Position numbers and translations under genes: made by a program. Below, in pieces: positions 1 to 4,580 of a stretch of DNA of 7,496 bases. Position 1 is the stretch's first letter. Each line of letters opens with the position of its first letter. A model generated the notes under the pieces. That model made no database searches. It was given only the letters and a program-made list of their open reading frames with translations, and had not been told where the DNA came from. The DNA is from Betaproteobacteria bacterium SG8_40 (GTDB lineage: Bacteria > Pseudomonadota > Gammaproteobacteria > Burkholderiales > Eutrophovitaceae), in NCBI GenBank assembly GCA_001304425.1, contig LJTS01000132.1, forward strand, positions 1-7,496, in the 5' to 3' direction.

Positions 1-1
1 A

Positions 2-145
2 TGTATTGCCACTGGCGCCACCATTGACGAAGTGGAATCCCAGATTCGCGAAGCAATCGAGTTTCATCTTGAGGGCATGCGCGAAGATGGTACGCCCATT
101 CCACCCCCTGAGAGCCGCGTCGAATACGTCGATATTGCGGCATAA
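2..145 (+). CDS. HicB family antitoxin, C-terminal part (5' end outside window)
   Basis: The window opens inside a reading frame whose last 47 residues run from CIATGATIDEVESQIREAIE to VEYVDIAA and end at a TAA. This is the typical C-terminal half of a short HicB (UPF0150-type) protein: a glycine-containing turn, then an amphipathic helix of the EAIEFHLEGMREDG type, then a proline-rich strand (PIPPPES). HicB proteins neutralise the HicA mRNA-interferase toxin by binding it. The frame stops right after this fold, so this is the short form without a C-terminal ribbon-helix-helix or HTH DNA-binding domain. In most hicAB pairs the toxin gene lies next to and usually before hicB; it would be upstream of the window, and no HicA-like frame is seen downstream. 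The family call is from residue pattern recognition; whether a toxin partner exists cannot be judged here. Confidence 0.8.
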   Translation, partial: CIATGATIDEVESQIREAIEFHLEGMREDGTPIPPPESRVEYVDIAA

Positions 146-146
146 A

Positions 147-207
147 AACGCGTTCGAATTTGGACGCTCCGAAGCGTTGCTTCTTCGCGCCGTTCAACGT
201 GGACGTT
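147..207 (+). other. Nested inverted-repeat element after hicB (possible terminator, weakly attC-like)
   Basis: The gap between hicB and the next gene holds a perfect hairpin, GAAGC (171-175), GTT loop, GCTTC (179-183). Outside it are imperfectly complementary arms: AACG (147-150) with CGTT (204-207), and CGTTCGAA (151-158) with TTCAACG (193-199), where one C is left unpaired. Outer box, inner box with an extra base, and a central stem recall the layout of an integron attC site, and GTTAGTC (205-211) sits at the 3' end. The match is poor, however: the spacers between boxes differ on the two sides, and the 5' box does not fit the RYYYAAC consensus. A simple terminator-like structure is at least as likely. 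Confidence 0.2.
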
Positions 208-224
208 AGTCCACAACGGACCCC

Positions 225-873
225 ATGCCGCCCCCCATAGTCATATCCCCTCCCCTAGCCGGCGAATGGGGCATTTTCAACCCTCCGGGCCATGCTCCGC
301 TCGCGTTCGACTTCCTCGCCGTCCGGGACCGGCGTAACCCGTATCGCAACGTCTCCATGTTGCGCCACATCTTCTGGCACATCTGGGTCGAGGATACGCA
401 CGCATGGGGGGAAGCCGGTGTTTGCGGTCATGCCGGGAACCGTGGTCGCCGCGTCAGACGGCGTGGCGGACCGCCATCGCCTCTCGATGCTCGCTGACCT
501 CCTCCGGTTGCTGCTCTTCGGACCGAAAGTGCAGCCGCCGTTCTCGAACCTTGGCGGCAACTACGTCATCCTCGACTGCGGCGGCGTGTTCCCCCTGTAC
601 GCACATCTGCGCTGTGGTTCGATAAAGGTCAAGTTGGGCCAACAGGTTACGGCCGGGCAATTACTTGGCGAAGTCGGCAACTCCGGCGCATCGCTGCAGC
701 CGCACCTGCATTTCCAGATCATGAGTTCGGCCGACCCGTTTCCCCTCTTCCAGAACCTGCTGCCGATGAAACTTTCACTTGTACGCAGGAAGCAAGGCGG
801 GCACTGGATGGCCGAACGCGATCACTCGCCCAAGAGCGGCGAGCACTATGAGTTCTCCCCGGGTGAGGTCTGA
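225..873 (+). pseudogene. M23-type (LytM/peptidase M23) metallopeptidase, frameshifted
   Basis: Two overlapping frames together give one M23-like protein of 215 aa. The first (225-410, 62 codons from ATG) has SPPLAGEWGIFNPPGH, LAFDF and LRHIFWHIWVEDTHAWG. The second (412-873) continues with KPVFAVMPGTVVAASDG, GGNYVILD, YAHL, VTAGQLLGEVGNSG and PHLHFQI. Dropping one G from the run at 406-411 joins them exactly. In the joined protein the candidate zinc and catalytic residues are present: H23 and D29 (spaced wider than the usual HxxxD), H127 of YAHL, and H160/H162 of HLH. M23 enzymes cut peptide cross-links in peptidoglycan or related substrates. No signal peptide or membrane helix is visible, which is odd for a wall enzyme. 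ATG 225 is the only start in its frame, because a TAG lies at 207-209; it lacks a clear ribosome site. The break may be a true mutation, slippage or a sequencing error. Confidence 0.75.
406..411 (+). other. Six-G run where the M23 reading frame breaks
   Basis: The codons before the run read Ala-Trp-Gly and those after it read Lys-Pro-Val-Phe in another frame. Five Gs would restore an unbroken family-like protein, so the run carries one extra base. Homopolymer G runs are prone to replication slippage and to base-calling errors, and the sequence alone cannot tell these apart. Confidence 0.75.
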
Positions 874-877
874 CTTT

Positions 878-903
878 ACGCGTGCACTCGTCAGCGCACG
901 CGT
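878..903 (+). terminator. Perfect 8-bp inverted repeat after the M23 gene
   Basis: ACGCGTGC (878-885) and GCACGCGT (896-903) are perfectly complementary with a 10-nt loop, starting 4 nt after the M23 stop codon. Position and GC-rich stem suggest an intrinsic terminator. Only a weak pyrimidine tail (CTATT) follows, so efficiency is doubtful; an operator or a Rho-assisted stop is also possible. The rest of the gap to 1048 shows no gene and no convincing promoter. Confidence 0.45.
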
Positions 904-1036
904 CTATTGACCCCGATCCGCCGCCCCACACGAGCACGGAGTAATACGGTGAACGAATGCAGGCAGTGCTTCGCAGCGCCCGCAGCGACGCTGCAAAACG
1001 GCACGATTTGTGCGAGACGTCTGGCTTCCAACTTTC

Positions 1037-1043
1037 GAGGAAA
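1037..1043 (+). promoter_or_regulatory. Shine-Dalgarno site fixing the start at 1049
   Basis: GAGGAAA ends 5 nt before the ATG at 1049. The purine-rich core GAGG lies at normal distance and selects this ATG over the in-frame ATG at 1010. The choice also puts the hydrophobic export signal at the protein's N-terminus. Confidence 0.6.
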
Positions 1044-1048
1044 TCCGC

Positions 1049-1585
1049 ATGTTTGGCATCCGGCATCCTGCGTTACAGGGTTTCTGCCTGCTGGTTCTGG
1101 TCGCGCTCGACCCCTCCGGGGTCGCTGCGGCCGACCTTCCGTGGAGAGCAGCGCAGCAGGGAGATCTTGACGGCACATGGCGACAGGTTGGTGTCGTCGT
1201 GCTCGATCCGAAGAGTGACCGCAACGATCCGTGGTTTCAGGCGAAACAGTTTTTCCGCTTCCCTCCTGACGGCACGTACAGGCATGTCCTGGTCAATCCT
1301 GACAGCGAACCCGAACGAACGACGCCAACAAAGATGCAACGCTGGATGCTGGAAGAAGGTCCGTCTACACAGCGGCTCACATGGCGCGTACCGGGCATCG
1401 GCTTCGTAAAACACCCCGAACGTCCGCCGCAGCGCATCGACTTCGGCCTGTACCTGCGCGACGCACCGACCGGCCCGCACAACGCCCCGCTCAAACCACG
1501 AAAAGGCGACCTGATTCTGGTGTACTACAGCTACAAGGACGTAAGTATTCCGTTGTACTTTCGGCTGCTGCGCAAACATCCGTAA
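1049..1585 (+). CDS. Unrecognised exported protein, 178 aa
   Basis: I do not recognise the family. The first 28 residues form a classic Sec signal peptide: a basic start (MFGIRH), a hydrophobic core (GFCLLVLVAL) and an AAA site before DLPW, so the mature protein of about 150 aa is probably periplasmic. It begins with GDLDGTWRQV (residues 38-47), followed by alternating hydrophobic strands such as FRFPPDGTYRHV (70-81), RLTWRVPG, RIDFGLYL and GDLILVYYSY, and ends YFRLLRK. The opening GTW and strand-rich pattern resemble lipocalin-like or other small beta-barrel domains that score a purpose-made 'weight' of a substrate, but this is only an analogy and no catalytic motif is seen. A longer frame from 1010 would add 13 residues before the signal peptide and is less likely. 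It is flanked by a hairpin upstream and stands alone. Confidence 0.75.
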   Translation: MFGIRHPALQGFCLLVLVALDPSGVAAADLPWRAAQQGDLDGTWRQVGVVVLDPKSDRNDPWFQAKQFFRFPPDGTYRHVLVNPDSEPERTTPTKMQRWMLEEGPSTQRLTWRVPGIGFVKHPERPPQRIDFGLYLRDAPTGPHNAPLKPRKGDLILVYYSYKDVSIPLYFRLLRKHP

Positions 1586-1598
1586 CAGGGTAAATTGG

Positions 1599-1778
1599 TT
1601 GCCTTCAGTAGATGCCGGGCTACGGCCGGAAGAAGCGGGTGAATACATGCTTGTTCCAGATGAGCGGCCGGACGTGCGCCCGCCAGCATTCATCATGCTT
1701 CTAAACCAACGGATCGAGGATGCTCGCGGGTTCGTGTGGCGCCGATTGAACGATCCCGCGGCATCTGCAGGAAAGTGA
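1599..1778 (+). CDS. Doubtful small open frame, 59 codons, TTG start or gene remnant
   Basis: The region 1586-1892 has no other gene. One frame, open from 1545 to a TGA at 1776-1778, has protein-like composition, including EEAGEYMLVPDERPDVRPP and FIMLLNQRIEDARGFVWRRL, with an amphipathic helix at its end. A TTG at 1599 has an AGGG (1587-1590) 8 nt before it and would give 59 aa; an ATG at 1647 would give 43 aa. No family is recognised. It could be a small gene, the C-terminal remnant of a decayed gene, or chance. The remaining stretch, 1779-1892, holds an inverted repeat CACCGG/CCGGTG (1806-1811 and 1846-1851) and nothing else that I can support. Confidence 0.3.
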   Translation: MPSVDAGLRPEEAGEYMLVPDERPDVRPPAFIMLLNQRIEDARGFVWRRLNDPAASAGK

Positions 1779-1892
1779 CCGGAAGATGATCGGACTTTGG
1801 CGAAGCACCGGACAACCCGAAGCGCACTGACGCTCCAAGGCTGCGCCGGTGACTCAGGCGTTATGCTACCCAGACTGGAGGATTGACCTTCC

Positions 1893-2318
1893 ATGATGAC
1901 CGTACCCGTTCTGATGGTTCTGCTGTTCGCGGTCTGGACGATCGCGTTACTCGTTCTGACGGTGGGGGTGTACCGCTGGGGCTCGGTATTTGCCGGCAAG
2001 GCCCGCCTGACGGATTTCCCGGCTGACGATGTGAAAGGCAGCGACTTCTACAAGCGTGCCATGCGGGCCCACGCCAACTGCGTGGAGAACCTCCCGGTTT
2101 TCGTTGCGGTTGTGTTTGCCGCACACGTGTCGAACGTGATGACGGATGCCGTCAGCGCGATGTCCGTCACTGCGGTGGCGGCGAGGATTGTGCAGTCGCT
2201 CGTGCATGTTTCCTTCGTGCAAACCAACACCGTCACTTTTGTTCGCTTCCTCTTTTTCCTGATCCAACTAATATGTTTCGCCGGCATTGCCCTTGCCGTA
2301 TTGATGGCCTACTTTTGA
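1893..2318 (+). CDS. MAPEG family integral membrane protein
   Basis: The 141-aa protein has the four-helix layout and length of the MAPEG superfamily (membrane-associated proteins in eicosanoid and glutathione metabolism). Hydrophobic segments lie near residues 4-28, 67-81, 93-108 and 116-140. The family signature is clear: RAHANCVENLPVFVAVVFAA (58-77), with the conserved Asn-Glu-Asn-type turn seen here as ENLP, and AARIVQSLVHV (96-106). Eukaryotic members are glutathione transferases or leukotriene synthases; most bacterial ones, like this, have no proven activity, so no reaction is assigned. CTGGAGG (1875-1881), 11 nt before the first ATG, supports the start at 1893; the adjacent ATG at 1896 would lose one residue. 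A hairpin follows 11 nt after the stop, so it is probably a single-gene unit. Confidence 0.87.
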   Translation: MMTVPVLMVLLFAVWTIALLVLTVGVYRWGSVFAGKARLTDFPADDVKGSDFYKRAMRAHANCVENLPVFVAVVFAAHVSNVMTDAVSAMSVTAVAARIVQSLVHVSFVQTNTVTFVRFLFFLIQLICFAGIALAVLMAYF

Positions 2319-2329
2319 AGCAGGCGCAC

Positions 2330-2359
2330 AACAATGCCGCTGGGCCGGGCGGCACTGTT
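2330..2359 (+). terminator. Hairpin after the MAPEG gene
   Basis: AACAATGCCGC (2330-2340) pairs with GCGGCACTGTT (2349-2359), with 10 of 11 pairs (one A-C mismatch) and an 8-nt loop. It starts 11 nt after the stop codon. There is no T-run afterwards. It probably ends or stabilises the MAPEG transcript. The rest of the gap, up to 2581, has only low-quality open frames on both strands and no recognisable gene. Confidence 0.45.
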
Positions 2360-2581
2360 CCAGCCGCCTTTACCGCTTCGACGCCGGCGTGGACCTGGCC
2401 TCGCCCGTCGCCGTGGATGACTCTGTACGCCGTCCATTCGATTTCGCTGGCGGCATTCACACTACTGCGCGGAAGAACCGGAGCCAGCGGCACGTGTGCG
2501 CACCTGTATTGAACCGGAAATCATCCCCTGCTGCACGGTGGCGCGGGACACTTCACATTCAATGATGGCGTGTATACAACC

Positions 2582-2920
2582 ATGGCTTATGACGAAGGAT
2601 TAGCTCACCGATTGGACGAGCACTTTGAAGGCCGGTCGGGCGTTGAAATCAAGAAAATGTTTGGCGGTCTTTGTTTCATGGTGAACGGTCACATGTGTTG
2701 CGGTATCGTCGGCGACACATTGATGGCCAGAGTCGGACCCGCAAGGTATGACGAGTGCCTGTCCCATGCGCATGCGAGGGAAATGGATTTTACGGGCAAA
2801 CCCATGAAGGGCATGATTTATGTTTCACCCGAAGGAATCGAATCGGACGAGGATCTGATCTACTGGGTCGGGCTTTGTGAACGCTTCGTTGGATCGCTGC
2901 CACCGAAAAAACCAAAGTGA
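2582..2920 (+). CDS. TfoX N-terminal domain protein
   Basis: The 112-aa protein is almost entirely one TfoX N-terminal domain (PF04993 type). Visible family features are MAYDEGLAHRL at the start, IKKMFGGLCFMVNGHMCCGI (23-42), LMARVGP (48-53), REMDFTGKPMKGMIYV (66-81) and the closing ERFVGSLPPKK. The TfoX/Sxy protein that controls competence has an additional C-terminal domain; that domain is missing here, and stand-alone N-terminal proteins of this kind have no established role. I do not infer competence regulation. ATG 2582 is chosen because relatives start MAYDE; a GTG at 2570 in the same frame would add four residues. Neither has a clear Shine-Dalgarno site. The gene looks visibly less GC-rich than the transporter genes, consistent with, but not proof of, separate origin. 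Confidence 0.87.
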   Translation: MAYDEGLAHRLDEHFEGRSGVEIKKMFGGLCFMVNGHMCCGIVGDTLMARVGPARYDECLSHAHAREMDFTGKPMKGMIYVSPEGIESDEDLIYWVGLCERFVGSLPPKKPK

Positions 2921-2948
2921 ACAAAAGTAGAGATTACAAGCGCCTGCG

Positions 2949-2997
2949 TTTTTTTCCGGCCTCACGGGTCCGCGCCAGTGGCGCGCCACGCCAGGCC
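2949..2997 (+). terminator. T-run and compound inverted repeat between the TfoX-domain and DUF3592-like genes
   Basis: Seven Ts (2949-2955) lie about 30 nt after the TfoX-domain stop, preceded only by a very short GC stem (CGC/GCG with a 2-nt loop). Just after them comes a stronger structure: CGCGCC (2971-2976), AGT loop, GGCGCG (2980-2985), enclosed by outer arms GGCCT (2958-2962) and AGGCC (2993-2997). The order (Ts before the strong stem) is wrong for a standard terminator on the + strand. Rho-independent stop, an insertion remnant or a regulatory fold for the following gene are all possible. Confidence 0.35.
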
Positions 2998-3014
2998 ATT
3001 CGATCGGACGACTA

Positions 3015-3461
3015 GTGCGCAAGGCTCCGTTTGTCATTGGTACCGTTTTCTTCATCGCCGGATGTTTTGGCGTTGCCGGAAGCTGGATCGTCCACGAGCG
3101 GCAAACACGCGCGTATTCGCAGGGCCCGCGGGTCAGTGCCGAGATTGCCGGAAAGAGCTTCGTATCTGCCGCTGACGGATCATCGGAATACCTGATCGAC
3201 TACCGTTTTCAGTTGCCAACAGGCCGGCAGACCGAAGGCTCGACGCCGTTACCGAAGCCGCTGTGGGAAAAGTTGAGCCGGGGTGACCGGATCACGCTTG
3301 CATATCTCCCGGAGGAACCCACCCGGGTCGTAGTCCCCGAATTGGGCAAGCCCGGAGTGATGTTGCCCGTCTTTGTCAGCGCGGTTGCGTTGCTGATCGC
3401 AGTCCTCGGAGCGGCAATTGCCGCCGCTTCGCTGTTTGGAAAATCACGCGACGGGGCCTGA
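3015..3461 (+). CDS. DUF3592-like membrane protein
   Basis: The 148-aa protein has one hydrophobic helix at each end (about residues 6-26 and 115-141) and a hydrophilic stretch of about 85 residues between them. The middle part, with VSAEIAGKSF (40-49), LIDYRFQLPTGR (60-71), then a LSRGDRITLAYLPEEPTRVV segment (88-106), is the strand-rich pattern of DUF3592 proteins, in which a small domain sits on the outer face of the inner membrane. No function is known for the family, and none is inferred. The start is a GTG at 3015; no upstream ATG exists in a sensible position and the ribosome site is weak (GGACG). It is followed after 1 nt by a hairpin and 40 nt later by the GNAT gene. Confidence 0.7.
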   Translation: MRKAPFVIGTVFFIAGCFGVAGSWIVHERQTRAYSQGPRVSAEIAGKSFVSAADGSSEYLIDYRFQLPTGRQTEGSTPLPKPLWEKLSRGDRITLAYLPEEPTRVVVPELGKPGVMLPVFVSAVALLIAVLGAAIAAASLFGKSRDGA

Positions 3462-3462
3462 C

Positions 3463-3478
3463 CCCGCCGTAAGGCGGG
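3463..3478 (+). terminator. Perfect GC hairpin between the DUF3592-like and GNAT genes
   Basis: CCCGCC (3463-3468), GTAA loop, GGCGGG (3473-3478) form a perfect 6-bp stem directly after the TGA of the preceding gene. There is no T-run. A competing fold pairs CCCCG (3462-3466) with CGGGG (3484-3488) and would cover part of the GNAT ribosome site GGGGAG (3485-3490), so the structure might affect GNAT translation rather than end transcription. Confidence 0.4.
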
Positions 3479-3500
3479 TGCGCCGGGGAGCTTCGAACCG

Positions 3501-4061
3501 ATGAATGAGAACGCTACCAGCAATATGAACGCCCGCATCCGAGTCGCAACAAAAAGGGATCGCGACGATATTCGCGATGTTCATTTGCAGGCGTTTCCAG
3601 CTGCTGAAGCCGAACAGATTGCCGACCTTTCAGTGAGACTGCTCACCGAAGCATCCGATCCGCAGACACTGAATCTGATTGCCGTATGTCACGGCAAGGT
3701 CGCCGGCCACGTGGCATTCAGTCCGGTATTTTCCAACATCGACAAGCAGTGGACCGGCTACATTCTGGCGCCCCTTGCCGTCAGGCCGGAATATCACAAG
3801 GCCGGCATCGGCTCGCAGCTCGTCGAGAACGGCATGGAACGGCTTTCGGAACAAGGCGTCAACATGCTCTTCGTCTATGGAGACCCGAAGTTTTATCAGC
3901 GCTTCGGGTTCAGCGCCGAAGCGGCCGCCGGTTTTCTGCCGCCCTATGCACTGCAGTATCCGTTCGGGTGGCAAGCCATCGTGCTGCATGCGGCGCCAAC
4001 GGAAGGGCACACTGTTCAGTTGTCGTGCGTCGCATCGTTGCGCGATCCCGGACTTTGGTAG
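3501..4061 (+). CDS. GNAT family N-acetyltransferase (YhbS-like)
   Basis: The 186-aa protein carries the GNAT fold. The acetyl-CoA-binding motif A is LAPLAVRPEYHKAGIGSQLV (89-108), with the expected strand, Q/H-x-x-G-x-G/A loop (YHKAGIGS) and helix. The motif B region, VYGDPKFYQRFGF (125-137), is typical of the YhbS/COG3153 group of acetyltransferases. N-terminal IRVATKRDRDDIRDVHLQAF (13-32) is the usual first strand and helix. Such enzymes move an acetyl group from acetyl-CoA to an amine; the acceptor is not predictable here. The ATG at 3501 is preceded by GGGGAG at 10 nt; a later ATG at 3525 would drop eight residues and lacks such a site. The following membrane-protein gene starts 2 nt after this stop. 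Confidence 0.9.
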   Translation: MNENATSNMNARIRVATKRDRDDIRDVHLQAFPAAEAEQIADLSVRLLTEASDPQTLNLIAVCHGKVAGHVAFSPVFSNIDKQWTGYILAPLAVRPEYHKAGIGSQLVENGMERLSEQGVNMLFVYGDPKFYQRFGFSAEAAAGFLPPYALQYPFGWQAIVLHAAPTEGHTVQLSCVASLRDPGLW

Positions 4062-4063
4062 CG

Positions 4064-4348
4064 ATGTCGCCCGTGCCCCGCAGCCTCGTCTACACTGTCG
4101 TCACGGTTTTTTCGATCACCAGTGCCGTCTGGATTTACGGCGTAACGCATCACCGGTTTCTCGCAAGTGAAATCGGAATCTACATCGGCATGTTTCTGAT
4201 TCCGGGCGCGGCCGTTTGCACCAGTATCTGGCTGTTGTTGCGCAAACGGCTGTGGAGCCGCATCGCCGGCGCGATACTGCTCATTCCAGGTCTGGGCATC
4301 TGGGTCCTGTCGTTGATGCTGGTTTCCGTCGGCTTCAGGATTCACTGA
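4064..4348 (+). CDS. Small three-helix membrane protein, 94 aa, unrecognised
   Basis: The protein has three hydrophobic segments near residues 8-27, 38-59 and 66-90, separated by short charged loops (HHRFLASE; RKRLWSR). Positive charges in the second loop suggest that this loop is cytoplasmic. No family is recognised and no functional residues stand out. The ATG at 4064 is chosen because it lies 2 nt after the GNAT stop and begins right before the first helix; the open frame extends further upstream, but that stretch overlaps the GNAT gene and reads as an arginine-rich shadow. No Shine-Dalgarno site is visible, so translation is probably coupled to GNAT. Confidence 0.65.
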   Translation: MSPVPRSLVYTVVTVFSITSAVWIYGVTHHRFLASEIGIYIGMFLIPGAAVCTSIWLLLRKRLWSRIAGAILLIPGLGIWVLSLMLVSVGFRIH

Positions 4349-4455
4349 ACCACGTCGGGTAGCCCAGTCCCTCGATCGCCAGCGCCCGGCGCGCCTGCCG
4401 CTTGCGACCGGCGCCACATTCCGCTGTCCGCCGGTCTGTTGTTGCACTGCCCACA

Positions 4456-4461
4456 TATTAT
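4456..4461 (+). promoter_or_regulatory. -10-like box upstream of the ABC importer operon
   Basis: TATTAT differs from the sigma-70 -10 consensus at one position and is the best match in the 4349-4580 gap. No acceptable -35 box lies 15-18 nt upstream. If used, transcription would begin near 4468 and leave a leader of about 110 nt that contains both hairpins. Nothing else in 4349-4455 could be supported. Confidence 0.25.
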
Positions 4462-4502
4462 CCGGCGCGGTAACGGCTGAACCGAACGTCGAATTCGGGT
4501 AA

Positions 4503-4552
4503 TCTGGCTTTCCAGACTGCGGTTGAACAACAAATGCCGGATGCACATCCGG
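4503..4552 (+). promoter_or_regulatory. Two small hairpins in the leader of the ABC importer operon
   Basis: First, TCTGG (4503-4507), CTTT loop, CCAGA (4512-4516). Second, CCGGAT (4537-4542), GCAC loop, ATCCGG (4547-4552). Both stems are perfect; they are 20 nt apart, and the second ends 28 nt before the start codon. As DNA the second one is a 16-bp interrupted palindrome, suitable for a dimeric repressor or activator. As RNA the pair could be a leader structure. It does not match the guanidine-II riboswitch, whose loops are ACGR. Confidence 0.35.
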
Positions 4553-4567
4553 TGTCATAAGCCAGTC

Positions 4568-4576
4568 GAGGGGGAG
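4568..4576 (+). promoter_or_regulatory. Shine-Dalgarno site of the substrate-binding protein gene
   Basis: GAGGGGGAG lies 4 nt before the ATG at 4581 and is an unusually purine-rich, strong ribosome site. It stands in contrast to the two permease genes, which lack one. Confidence 0.65.
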
Positions 4577-4580
4577 AACG

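Noticed and set aside
907..947. Sigma-70 promoter from TTGACC (907-912) and TAATAC (942-947)
   Set aside because: The spacer is 29 nt, far beyond the usual 15-19, and no better -35 box pairs with the TAATAC.
1855..1866. CAGGCGTTATGC, which looks like the 3' end of an integron attC site
   Set aside because: No matching 5' box (GCATAAC-like) is found in the 150 nt upstream, and GTTATGC departs from the GTTRRRY consensus. Kept only as background to the cassette idea.
1073..1999. 308-codon antisense open frame
   Set aside because: It covers parts of three units on the + strand, has an Arg/Ser/Thr-rich composition with no domain pattern, and lies opposite genes with clear family features.
2273..2512. 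79-codon + strand frame and the antisense frame 2233-2493
   Set aside because: Both overlap the end of the MAPEG gene, have no recognisable fold and no ribosome site, and the compositions look like non-coding GC-rich DNA.
2552..2578. Promoter from TTCACA (2552-2557) and TATACA (2573-2578) before the TfoX-domain gene
   Set aside because: The spacing of 15 nt is marginal and transcription would start at or inside the start codon, so support is too thin.
4503..4552. Guanidine-II (mini-ykkC) riboswitch made of two hairpins
   Set aside because: The loops are CTTT and GCAC, not the ACGR that this riboswitch requires.
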